From: Paragordius varius
Lineage: Eukaryota > Nematomorpha
Assembly: GCA_964247055.1 (NCBI GenBank)
Contig: OZ176056.1
Location: 3,596,001 to 3,660,000, forward strand
DNA: 64,000 nucleotides
Reading direction: 5' to 3'
Shown here: positions 36,601-49,000 of the stretch, one piece after another
How the letters are laid out: each line of letters begins with the position of its first letter
How positions within the stretch are numbered: the stretch's first letter is position 1
Made by a program: the position numbers and the translations under genes
Notes under the pieces: model-generated
What the model was told of the DNA's origin: nothing
Databases searched by the model: none
The model's input: only the letters and a program-made list of their open reading frames with translations

Positions 36601-39583
36601 AATCGACCCAAAAATTTTTCAAAAAAAATGATACAGACTAATCTTTAATAATTTATTCATATCTTGTGTTCTTTCCAATTCATCATGCATATAGTCAAAT
36701 GGAAATAATTAAAAAACAAAGCTGCACATACAAATTAGTTTAAATAGTGTTGTTAACACAATTAACCAATTTTTTACACAATATGATTCAAATTTTTAGA
36801 AATCAAAATTTCTACCATCATTTCATATATTGTATTAAGAAATAGGTTTAATTTAAATTTTTAGGGTTATTTCTTTTTTCATAAAAACAATGAAAAATAA
36901 CTTGTCTAATATTAAATTTATCAAACCAACCTGATATGAATGAGGGACAGGTTGATTAGGGTTAAAAGCTAAAAGTCCCATTAAACGCTGAATATCAAAT
37001 TGGATTTGAGATGCGAAATTGGAATCATTATTTGTGTCATTGATTATTGCATAGGAACCAAAAAACTTTTTACAATATCTTGATGGGTGCATCATAAAAG
37101 AAATTTTAAAAAATGACAAAATAAAAAGTTGTAAAATATACCATTTACAGTTCAAATTCACCCTCGAACAATTCAAATCACCCTAAAAAAAATTACGTGT
37201 TTTTTAAAATTTAAAATTACCTATATTTATATATATATATATATATAAAATAAAATTACGTGTAAAAATAATATAATACTGAAAAAATAATAAAGTATGC
37301 CATAAGAATATAATTTATTTTTAGGGTGAATTTGAATTGTAAATGGTATATAATCCCCTTAACATGGATAAAAAGCATGTATAATTGATTGCGGTATTAT
37401 AAACCCGTTTTTTTTCATTTTAAACAAATAAAAAATAAAAAAACTTTAATCAAACTGTATGCATTCTTTTAATATAAAATTTTTAAGTAAATCTAATATA
37501 TGTTAAAATATAATATATTTGCCTAGGTAAAGTTTAATTTTTTTAATTATAATTTGATTTTATAGGTTTTAAATTTTTTTATTTCACAATATATAAAAGT
37601 TATATTTATTGACTTCATTGGAAAAACTGGTTTATAGAATTAAATAACTAAAAAAATAAATTATACTAAATGCATAAATTTCAATAAAATTACTTTATAG
37701 CATCAAGCAAAAGACCTTTACGGTACATTTGAATGAAATCCTGCATTCGTAATTCAAATTCAACATTATTCTAATAAAATTAAAAAAAAATCTATTATAC
37801 ATATAAAGATATATGAAATAGTTTTAAAATTATTAATTATAATTAATGGTAAAACTAATTTTTTTGCTTATATAAAAAAGTGTGATCATAATAATAAATT
37901 ATTTAAAAACTTATTTTATCACATATATCATTCATTTTTTTGAAAAAATAATGTGCCGATTACTATGTCTCAGGCAGTAATAGGAATAAAAATAGAAACA
38001 TTTTTCATAGCTTGTAAAATAATTTGCCGTTTCTCCTTGTTTTTTAACGAAAACAAGGTAACTGCAACATAAATATTAATATAATTTGACAAATTTCGGA
38101 TCAATATTTTAGTTTTTACATTCGGTATTTAAGCTATATATCCCCAAAAAGTGATCCAAGATTTGTTTAAACTCCAATTTTAGCAATCCAAATGGTTATA
38201 AACATATAAAAAAAGATATAAAACTCCATATATTTACATTATTTATTAACCATTATCATGAAAATTACTTTAATTTTTCTAAGTTTAGATTTATTTTCGT
38301 GACACCAAGCTAAACATGGACCAGTTTGATGCCTTAACAAACTTTGTTCGATCTCTTTGGCCATCAGGAATATTTCAACATTCGTAAGTTCCTACATATT
38401 AGACATTGATTATAATTTTTATTAAATTACATATATATATATAGACTTTTGTGCATTTTTCAATTGATAATACTGTAGCGTGTGTTTGAAAACAAATTTT
38501 GCCCATAATTTGATATATAAAAAAGGTAAAAATTATTTTATTTCAATATTTTGTTGTTTTTATCCATACACTATTGTGTTGCCAATTGGCCACAATATGT
38601 GAGGCCAGAGTGCATACTTAATTACATATAAAGTGAAATCTAACCCTTCTTTTTTTCATAATGAGTCTTTTTTAAAATAAATCACATAGATAAACCAATT
38701 AGCTTACGCTAACTTCATCATGCTGTTTTTCAAATTTTAAGTAAGGCCCTTAACTTTTGATATTATATCGTTCGCATTTAAGGTATTTTCCCGAAAACTT
38801 AGTATATATATTTATGAAAATATATAGAATAGACCTCAACATAAACCCCGATTGTGGGAAAAAATATATGGCTGACTATTTATTTGTTTTATTACCCCTA
38901 ATTTGAGATATATTAAATATAAATAATTTTAGTATGTAAACTAGTAATCAATATTTTTAATATAAAAAAATTATAAAAATCTTTATATGTAATTAAGGGC
39001 TTAAATATCCTATAGCCAAGCAAATTAATGAAAAATGAATTTTAATGATTATAACTTACCACTGGTAAGTCCATGAATTAATATCTGAAAAGTCATAATG
39101 ATCTGCAAATAATCTAACTAATTTATAGGAGAAGCTTAATATAACAAGTCAAGAAAAACACTCGTAAAGACCCAAAAATTATAAAACAAACTAGTAAATA
39201 AAACAAACCTTAATATTAGAACTTTGAGCAAGTGCAAAAGCCGATTCATAATATCCTTGTCTCATGAAATAATCTACAAGCATTCGATCTAATCGACGTT
39301 TTTTCCAACTTAACCATTTTGCATTTATGTGTTCGGCATTTTGAGCCGTGTAACATGTAACAGAATCATCTTTTTCTGGTGTGCATGTTAATAAATTTCC
39401 TCCTAAACATACATATAAAGAAGTTTTAATGCAAAAGTAAAAGGTAATACAAATTGAATTTGTACATAATATACCATATTTGCTTAATTATGAATTTTAT
39501 AGAAACCGTTTTTACACAAACTCTGAATAAGCAATGGTTAAAGTTAAGGTAATGAGCTTTAATAATCAGAAACCTAGATATAA

Positions 39584-39622
<39 letters not shown>

Positions 39623-40065
39623 CCTTTGGAGTCATCTAATCCAAACGACTTTTGTTTAATTTGGGAAGGTATGTGATTTTGGACTAATTGATCTAGTATA
39701 TATCCTTCTCTGAGGTGGCTTAAACGTCGGGCACAATCTTCTAAAGCTAACTTTTCGTCATTTAATATATCACTTGCCTACAATCTGCTAAGAAACACAA
39801 TATACCTTAATTTTCAAAAGTTCCAATTTGTTTTTAATTGAATCAATGGTAGAAGCAATCAAAGATGATATTAAAGGGTTAATATCAGCCATATTTTTGA
39901 GTTTTTTATCAAATTCGTTGGAACACGATAAAATGACATTTATTTCTCTATCCAATGATTTCAGCGAATTGCGGTATTTTTTATTAAGATTCTCATAAGG
40001 TATCTAATTATTTTATTAATCAAAAATACCTTAATTATGGAATACTCCAGGCATTTTAAATCCAT
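33675..40065 (-). CDS. MAEA: MAEA, RING subunit of the CTLH/GID E3 ubiquitin ligase, 11 exons
   Basis: Exons: 40065-40030, 40003-39806, 39777-39624, 39402-39209, 38391-38269, 37770-37694, 37078-36931, 35944-35817, 35599-35532, 34596-34223, 33776-33675; 533 residues (human about 396). MAEA pairs with RMND5 as the catalytic RING heterodimer of the CTLH complex. Start [12 protein letters not shown] / [11 protein letters not shown] aligns with human [20 protein letters not shown]. LisH at about residues 165-194 ([20 protein letters not shown]); CTLH and CRA regions follow ([64 protein letters not shown]). RING-like domain at 449-520 ([26 protein letters not shown]), ending in the family C-terminus KVEKVYIM. 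A roughly 90-residue Asn/Lys-rich, Cys-containing stretch before the RING (about 11 residues in human) explains the extra length. Introns 1 and 2 are 26 and 28 nt. AATAAA at 33633-33628. Confidence 0.95.
34697..35038. mobile_element. ACCATTTACAATTC-type miniature element, copy 2
   Basis: Left 'taccatttacaattcaaatt' followed by four diverged 'caattc-aaattcgcccttaaa' units; right 'gggtgaatttaaactgtaaa' preceded by two inverted units. In MAEA intron 9, about 100 nt upstream of exon 10. Confidence 0.7.
35150..35450. mobile_element. Possible decayed TACAGTAAAA-family MITE
   Basis: Holds the characteristic internal blocks of the family ('aaaaaacaactatactctttt' in shortened form on the left, 'tttttacgttttatct' on the right) but the terminal sequences are too decayed to place. 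In MAEA intron 9. Confidence 0.35.
37139..37350. mobile_element. ACCATTTACAATTC-type miniature element, copy 3
   Basis: Left 'taccatttacagttcaaatt' and right 'gaatttgaattgtaaatggta' are inverted copies with TA at both outer edges. The shortest copy of the family (212 bp). Lies 60 nt upstream of the acceptor of MAEA exon 7. Confidence 0.78.
39778..39805 (-). other. 28-nt intron (MAEA intron 2)
   Basis: Starts GTATAT and ends ATTGTAG, phase 0, between KLELLKIK and ASDILNDEK. It contains internal AG dinucleotides; only the last one keeps frame. Retention meets TAG at the sixth codon. Confidence 0.88.
40004..40029 (-). other. 26-nt intron (MAEA intron 1)
   Basis: Starts GTATTT and ends AATTAG, phase 0, between the 12-codon first exon and [10 protein letters not shown]. 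Its position inside the conserved N-terminal motif makes both sides easy to verify against other MAEA proteins. Confidence 0.9.
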
Positions 40066-40208
40066 ATTTTTTAATCAAAAAATCTGGAGAGCCAAGGTCG
40101 ATTAAATCATTAAATCATGCGATAAAAATAATAAATCATCTGTGGTTGCGTTATTTAATTTTTCCATCTCATATAAAAAAATCATATATTCAATAAAACT
40201 AATTAAAT

Positions 40209-40779
40209 TTAACACTTCAATTCAAATTGGTCTAAATACCCCAGACTATATTTAAGTTATTTTTAGAAAACTACTGAAAGAAACAGTCCCAATTTAAATT
40301 TATTCTTCTATCCTATTCAAAATTATATAAAAAAGCCGAATTCTAAATAAAATTTAATTAGAAAAAAGTTCCATATCAAACTACTTGGACGCCATTTTTA
40401 TTTTGCAACATTTTGCAAAATATCGTGTTTTTTTGATTTTAGAGCTAAAATGAAAGCTAATTTTTCATTTAAAAACATCTAACATTGATAGAAATATAAA
40501 AAGTGGTTTATTTTGTATCATTTTTAAATTTAGCTAATGCACACATGCCATGTTGACTAAATTTTTACCTTGCCGTTTTACCTAATAATAAGTATTACCA
40601 AGTATTTTTGAAAGATATTTTTTATATATTTCGGTTCATTAATGTTATATGAGTGCAATTTTTTGCCATGGTTTCAATCCATATTTTTTGAATTATTTAA
40701 TTTTAAACAGGCCTGTGGTATCCAACTACCCCAATTTGAATCGAAGGACTGTAATAAATGTGTTGTAGCCAAGTATTAA
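40209..40779. mobile_element. 0.55-kb terminal-inverted-repeat element, copy 2, next to MAEA start
   Basis: Left 'aacacttcaattcaaattgg' and right 'ccccaatttgaatcgaagga' with 'tgttgtagccaagtatt'. Reverse orientation relative to the copies at 21.3 and 48.3 kb. It starts about 145 bp upstream of the MAEA ATG and so occupies the promoter-proximal region. Confidence 0.7.
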
Positions 40780-40852
40780 TAAAATCTAAGCAATATTTTC
40801 CTAAGTATGTAATCTTACTTTATTTATCTTCATCATAACATACTAATTTTCT

Positions 40853-41280
40853 TTCCATATTTCGATTTAAGAAAATATTAAAACAATTGAAAGAAAAAGT
40901 TTCAATTTAAATTTCTTTCATCCTAATAAAATTTTGTAAATCCAAAATTAGATAGAAATTTCCTTTAAACTAATGTCATATCAAACTCTTAGAGGGCATT
41001 TTTTACAACATATTTTTTGATTCTGCCAAAATATCAGATATTTTTCAAGGCAAATCTCCTAACATCAATCTAAATAAACAGTGTATTTTGCCTTTTTAAT
41101 TTAGATTCCATGTTTACCCATAAAATAAGTATAAAAATTATTAAATCTTTTAATAATTGACTTCAAAGTTTTTTAAGTCCGAACTTTTCCAATGGTTTCG
41201 ATTTCCATGTTTTTTGATTTTAAACAGGAAACCCAATTTGAATCGAAGGACTAAAATGTATGTCTTATATTCAAGTATGC
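40853..41280. mobile_element. 0.55-kb element, copy 3, shortened
   Basis: Same family as the neighbouring copy: 'aaagaaaaagtttcaattta' inside and 'aatttgaatcgaaggactaa' with 'ttatattcaagtatg' at the right. About 430 bp, with internal deletions. Confidence 0.6.
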
Positions 41281-42254
41281 ATTTTAAAGCAGTCAAAAGA
41301 TATGCTTTAAAAAATAAAATTAGAATTCCGCATCTCCAAATTTTAACCCGCCAATATTTTTTCAAAAAAACTTAAAACAAACTCTAATAATATATGTTAA
41401 AACTTCAGTTTTCAAATGATTTTAATACTAAATATTTGTAAAATGTAAAAGCTTTAATATTTTGTTTTATAACAAAGTATATGTTGATAAACTTTTGAAA
41501 ATTCAGGCAAATGTACGTTCCTTAAGATAAATTATATATGAGATAATGTTATATAAATTAAGGGTCATAAAAGAAAGAATCTGTCTCAGTTTCCTATAAT
41601 CATTTATGTGATCATGTTTCCTACTCCAATATTTTAATCAAGATATTTAAAATTTGTAATGTTAAATCACGATTTTATCATGAAAATCTAAGATTATATT
41701 TTTCTGAAAATTGTGATTTATTTGACGATGTTCATATGTAAGAGGATGGATGGCAAAAATAATTTGTGATGATTGTCTTTGTATTTTTTTATGAGAATAT
41801 TTGGCACTAGATTTGTAGTCTCCAGTCATTTGGACGTCAATACTAGCGCTTATTTGCAGTGGTGTTAATTTAATTTTTTTCGTCATTTTTTAGGCAGGCA
41901 ATCTCAAGCTTATTATTATGCAGAGCATCAGTTAAAAGGTGATGAGTCTATGATGGTGATAACCATAAATTTATTATGGTTTTGTTCAATTTTTTCTTAC
42001 ATATTTTAGAATAAAGCAACGTTACTTTATGCTTTGCTATATTATAAATATCATACTTGGTTTTGTCCTTATCGTATTGGTTTTATCTAGAGTCACACTT
42101 ATGTTTTGACTTAAATTATTATTTATACCATTCATGTTTTTAACATTAATTTTATGCTTTTATATGTTATGTCCACCCCGTATAAAAAGCAAATCAAGAT
42201 TCAAAATTAATTTTTTCTCCTTACACTCTGTTGATTAAAATTTATGATAGTTAA

Positions 42255-42288
<34 letters not shown>

Positions 42289-43045
42289 TTATAATCCTGA
42301 ATTGTTTTTTTCTTCCAAATTTTAACAAATAGTCAATTTTGTTTTACGTAGCAAAAACTTATTATGTTTTAACATATTTGTCCAATATTATTTATATGCG
42401 TTTTTTTTGGCCGATAAAATTGATTAAATCTTGCATGTTGAAAATTAACTTAAGACATTTTTATGTTTTCGATATATAATAAATCATTGTAAATCATATA
42501 AAAAAAATAACATTTTATAAATTATGAAAGCGATTAAAATATTAGAGTAAGTTGTATTATTATTTTTGGTAGACTAAAACCATATGAATTTCTTATTTTT
42601 TCCAATTATGAATCCTTATTAACCAATAATATTTATGATTAACTTGAGTATTGAAAGTGATTAAATGATTATCTATTGATGGATTTTGGATAATTAAGTA
42701 TTTTTTATCGATAATTTTCTATTTCATTTGCTACTGCCTTATCAATATTGAATGGTCCACAAACAAAAAGTTAGTTGTGCTTACTAATCTAAAACCATAA
42801 ATAGTGTGCTACGATAGCTATGAAACCATAAATAAAATTATATGTATTTATAAAATTTATTGCAATAATCGTTAAATTTGTATTTTATAATTTTGAATTT
42901 TATGATATAAATTAAAAAAATACTGAATACAATGCAATTTTCAAAAGTTAATTTGTCAAGATGATCTGTTTTCAGAGATAATTCACATTTTTTATCACAG
43001 CTGTTTTGGGTTTTCCCATATAAGCATCTCTTACTTTTTTGGATT
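41281..43045. other. Gap between MAEA and the receptor 3' end
   Basis: AT-rich. Contains the receptor 3' untranslated region, with an AATAAA on the minus strand at 42861-42856, about 185 nt after the stop. A (TA)n run lies at about 42258. A 74-codon open frame on the minus strand at 41662-41886 was judged to be chance. Confidence 0.45.
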
Positions 43046-46000
43046 TTAAGCATTATTTTTGCTTTGAAGTTCAAATTTTTTGGCATCTATTTGATGTTTT
43101 GTGGTGTGATTGATAAAATTTTTGCGTTTAGCGTGCTTTGTTTTGCAAAGAGCTGGACATAAAAGGCTAAGAAAAGCTTTCCGAAATTTCTTTGACATTA
43201 AATTGTATAGTATAGGGTTAACCGTAGAGTTGGCATAATAAAGGCAACCTATATATACAGTATAGTGGTATAGAATATGGAAAAACTTTAAAACAGTGGT
43301 GTTTAAACATTTAAAATATATTTAATATATATTTGGTTAAAAATTGCAAACAAACAACCAATAACAACATTGAAATCGGGAAAACTCAGAAATTTTATTA
43401 CATTTTGGAATTTATGCGGATCTATTTAGCAGTATTTTTTGCCTCTTTATTCTGGAAGATACAATCAATTAAAATACGCATTTAACTGAATTTTTTGATT
43501 GCTTTGACAATTGCATTTAACACTTCATCCTTTTGCTAGTTTTTAATTCAAAACCGTTATTAATTTTAATACTATAATATAATTTGATATTAAGCCATAA
43601 TTTGCATTCTTTGGTCTTTTTAACGTATATTCTATAAATTTAATGTAATATAACCTTTGACCCATGTTAAAGTAATTACCTTTTTACCGACATACTTACT
43701 TTAACATGGACCCATGTCTTCAACTTTTTGCTGCCAAATATCCCTTGTTTAAAATAAAACTTTGTACATAATATTACATTTTTAGTTAAAAATGTAAAAA
43801 AATGTACGTGACATGAGTTTTTTCTCTCTTTTTTGTGCATTTCTACACAAAATATACAGTAAGAAAAAACAAAAAATAGGCTTGCTTACATTCATTTATA
43901 TGACTAGTTTGTTGTGTTTTAAAAAACATTTTTATCATCCAATTTTGAATATTTAGAGAATTAATCAAACACACCTGTTATATTGAATAGTTTTTCGAGT
44001 ACGGCTTTTCGTTCAGGCGTCCATTTGTGATTGAAAACGAAAAATAAGCGCTGAGCATTAAATGGGGCCCAACATATGAAAAAGGTTACGACAACGGCCA
44101 CTAAATAGATTAAATAAAAAATTTATTATAGAAATTTTTAGGGTATAGAATTTTTTTTTCTTTATATGAAAAAAGGAATGCTAAATAATAATATACTTAT
44201 ATCATATTTTATTAACTAGCTTAGTCATATAATTTTTTCAGAATCTATATTTGAAAAAAGGCTTCCTCCGATTTTTACCAAAAATTTATCTACTTTTTCA
44301 AAAAAGCTATAAATAAGTCAATCATTGTCTTTTAATATTTTTGACAAAAATTTGGAATTATTCTTACTTAGTAAATAAAAAATGGAAATTTTTTTCCGAT
44401 TCTTTTTGAATATCAGACTAATACTCTAAAAATAGATAATGAAAATTTGGTTTAAAATATGTACATTTGCATTTATAAAATAATAACTAATAAAGAGTCC
44501 TAAACAATTATTGTCAATTAAAAGTTGTGACAAACGCATTTTTCAACCTTTAATATGTAATTCTATAGTAATATCCCATATTCATTATATAGATTATAAA
44601 ACTAAATTTAATTCTGACAAAAATATTAAAATTAAATTTAATCCCACTTGTAAAATATGAATATCAAAATAGATTTTATTATATTTTATAATAATTTTAG
44701 CCGACACTTTGACAAATAATGGTTTTTCTATTCTGTAATAAAATATTTTTATGTACATTTTATATCTATGTTCAAAAAATAATTCCTGGTAATTTGTTAA
44801 ATATGCAGTCAATATTTATTGTCGTTTACATGTTACATGGAAATCATTAATATGCAAATTGATTTTATTAAATAAATTATTTTATTTTTAATATATAAAA
44901 ATGAATGTGGTCATCAAAATAACTTTTATTAGCTATTTCGCCAAAATTCGCAAATATAGCCATAAAAATAAATATTTGTATTTGATTCACGGTTTATGTA
45001 AAAATGTAAAAAATTATAATATATATGCCATTATTTTGTTTTCAATTGAAAAAATCTCACTATACAAGCTTTTATCCATCTAAATACATTATTATACAGT
45101 TATAACCATAGAGATCTGATAATTCTATACATATCAAAAAGGCAAAAATAAAAAATTATTTTATATTTTTAGCACTTTTTCAAAATAAAAAAATGATGAC
45201 TACTCTACAAAACATTAGCTAAATGATTAATTCAATCCCAACCATAAATGACCCTACAATTTTAAAAATAGTTATAACTCAAAAAACACCTCTCGGCTTT
45301 ATAAACGCCCAATTTTACCATACAACATTTTTGTGAGTGTGTATTAAAATCTACCTAACATACGTATTGCATCGTTCCGAGATCTCGATCGTTTTTGTTC
45401 ACTTCGGGTGGGGTGATTTTTGCGGATTAAGGGCTTTTTGTGACAGCATTTTTTATCAGCAACATAATTAACATCATTAAGGAGTCCAGGATCCACAACT
45501 TTGTTAAAATTGGTGAAATTTTGTGAAAATTTTTTGAATTTTACACCGACATTCTGATTAATTTTATTGAAATAACAACCACCTATATTATTGCTCTCAT
45601 CAATATTATCATTTTTTGGTTGTAAACTATGAGTGTTAGTGTCTGTTATTAAAGAATTATTTTTAGAAGCATTTTCCAAGCTCTCACCTGACTTCGTGAA
45701 GGCCTGCATTCGCGTAAGAGGTGGTCTTTGTCGTTTTAAACCTCCAATTTTGGTGACATCTTTCAAAGGCATCATCATTTTATCTAATGACCATAAAAAT
45801 ATATCATAATAGCGCACAGCGTAAGGTCAATAAAACTATTAAAAATTATGGTTAATTATATATGGCATTATATAAGTAAAACAACACATTAAACCACAAA
45901 AATTATATTTTTTACTTAAAGAAAAAGTGCGAAGCCTTTAGATTGACGAACAGAGAAATTTAAATCGCAAGTATTTAGTTTAGCGTAGAATTTTTTATCT

Positions 46001-49000
46001 CACACATATTCCTTTGCAGCATTTTAACTAAATATAAATGCAATTTTGTTTATGAAAATTGAAAAAAAAATTGTTAGATGTTTTAACATTCCTTATCTCT
46101 TAACGTTATAGCATTATTAAAAATTGCAATTTTTTATTTAATTTATCTACTTATATTATTTTACGTCTTAATCTTAAAAAAATATTTATAAATTCAGCGG
46201 TATAAGTTTTATACAGAAGCGCGCGCATAAATCATTCATGGTTTTTATTGGAATTTTTTTTGTATTAAGTGAGTTTTAGGTATAAATCCCGTTTTACAAT
46301 TATGCGCATGGTATCATTTTTAAACTGCTATTTGAAAAATTATTTGTAATTTACCATTATTTTCGTTTGGCTTTTGTTCCTCCAAATTTAGCCTATCCAA
46401 TTCTTCATTCCCACTAATTTCTGATTCAGAATTAGAAAAATTTTCATCCACATCATTATATACTATTTCTGTATCTTCTTCCCCGATAGTTAGTATACTT
46501 TGCTTTGATTGGGTTTGCCTTGGATTCCATGCTTTGGGTATTATACTTTGATCGGTTATGGAATTATGTGTGTGTTGAGAACTGCTAATTGATTTCTGTC
46601 GCTCAAATTTTTTCGCATTCCTTGCCTCCTCCAACTTTCGAAAGTAAGAGCTAGTTTCATCAGTAGCATTTGGCTTGCTAGAAAAATTCTTTAGACCTAA
46701 CATGGTTTTAGCTGAGCTCCTTAGTTTAAGACCAATCTTTATGTACAGGACTATGAGTATACCCATGGGCATAACCAAGAAAGCTAATGCTGACCAAACT
46801 AACAAGGGGATATATTTGCTGGATTGACTAAAGCCAAACGGGACACCACACCAGGCACTTTCTACGATAGGCCGATCGCCATAATCGCACACATAATTGA
46901 TTTGAGTGAACATGGAAAAGGGTACGGCATTTATACATGCAATCACCCAAACCCCCGCTATAATTTTGAGCACTCTGTTGAGATTTGACATGGCATGAGC
47001 CCGGAGCGGATGACAAATGGCAAAATAACGTTCGATCGTAAATGCCGTTATACACAGAATGGAACTATAAGTTGTCATTTCGGCCACCATAACCCGTAAA
47101 GCACACATAAAAGCTCCAAAGGGGTAAGGGTATTGGATCCACATTGAATAAAGCTCCTGAGGCATACCTGTATAACAATACGATAAATTTTATATTGAAT
47201 ACAGTAAGAACAAGTCTACATTGCTAGTTTCTTAATAAATATATTGCCAGATAGCATATTCAGATAATTGCAGTATTTATGGCTTATAATTGTTTTTTCC
47301 CTCTCTTCTTGCATAAGTTATCTGGCAATATTTATAGATGGTTGATATTTTAAATTTTCTAAATTTATGATTTAGTCAAATAATTTTTAGATAATTTATC
47401 CCTTTCTTATTACTTTAGTTGAAAAACAAAACAGGTTTATTTAAATTTATTTTGATCAAACAATTGCAATTTGATATACAATGGTGACTTAATTTGCGGT
47501 ATTTCTTGTGAAAGACTATTTTTTTACCCAAACATACTTTTTGCTTAAATTAGGTGATTTATTCTATTTTTAAAAGCAAAAACAAAAGTCTGTTAAACCC
47601 TTTTATTCAAATATAGTTTTAAAAATAATAATTAAACAAATTGACAATATTATTAATTAATAATATATTCTTTTTTTATACAATCGTTATGTGTTGTTGA
47701 AAAAATTATATTCATAATATGTAAAAAAATCTTTATTCTGCCGCAAAATAGTAAATAGGCCATATATTAATTTGTTACACGAAAAACTAGTTGATGGTAT
47801 TCTCACTCTATTACTTAGCCGTATCTTGTTTTGTTTTTTGAGCCTTAAGATATCCCAATGTGCATCATTTTTAAGATTTATTTCCATAAAACTTTAAATA
47901 AAAGAATTTTTGCATTTATAATTTAATAGTATATTTTATATATTACTTATGTATGATATTTGGTTTTGGGAAAATGTACTTAAAAGTAGTTTTTTAGCAA
48001 CTGGTATTCTTATTTCATACATTTCAAGATAATAAACCAAATTGACAATTGTCACAAAATATGATTTTTAAAAAGATAAAATAGTCAAATATTTTGACAT
48101 ACCTAGTTATCAGATATCGCACGATATACTGTTAAAAAATTGAAATAAGTTTAATAAAATAAAACTGCCAGTTAGTTATAAAACAACCATTTTAACCGTT
48201 GAAATAATTTGCTGGAAGAAATTTCTATAAATATGTAATGTGATATCCAAATAATTTTATTTATACCTATTCTAATCTAATGCGCACACTTTTAACACTT
48301 GGATACAACACACTCATTTTAATCCTTCGATTCAAATTGGGGTAGTTGGATACCCCAAGCCTATTTAAAATCAAATACTTTATAAAGTATGGAAGTATTC
48401 GAAACCATGGCAAAATTTTGCACTTATATAACATTAATAAACCGAAATATATAAAAAATTTTATCTAAAAATACTTGATACTACTTATTTTAAGCTAAAA
48501 TCAAAAGGTAAAAATTTCGTCAACGTGACATGTGTCAAATTGTAAAATTAAAAAATAATACAAAATAAACTGGTTTTCTATTTCTATCAATGTTAGATGT
48601 AAATTATATAAAAAATTAGCTTTAGTTTTACCCTTAAAATTAAATGAAGACGATATTTGAAAAAATTTTGTAAAATAAAAATGGCGTCGAAGTAGTTTGA
48701 GATGGAACTTTTTTTCATAACAAAATTTTATCAAGATATTTTGGCATATTTATATATATCAGGATTGAAGCATAAATTTAAATTGGGACCGTTTCCTTCA
48801 GTATTTTTTTAAAAATATTAATTTAAATTTAGTCTGGGGTATTTAAATACCCCAATTTGAATCGAAGTGTTAATATTTACAGTGAAAATTGAAATTATCT
48901 GTATAAGACAACACCTTAATGTTTCCCATATAAGCTACTTAGTTACAATTGTAAAATATAGAATTGGTTGTTTTATCTATTTTACACTTTGCCATTTAAA

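Noticed and set aside
36853-37176. 107-codon open frame with an apparent upstream start, considered as a separate gene
   Set aside because: Only 36931-37078 is conserved, as MAEA exon 7; the upstream part is intron and borders a MITE.
41662-41886. 74-codon minus-strand open frame between MAEA and the receptor
   Set aside because: Slightly less AT-rich than its surroundings, but the length is well within chance, it has no recognised family, and no splice partners were found.
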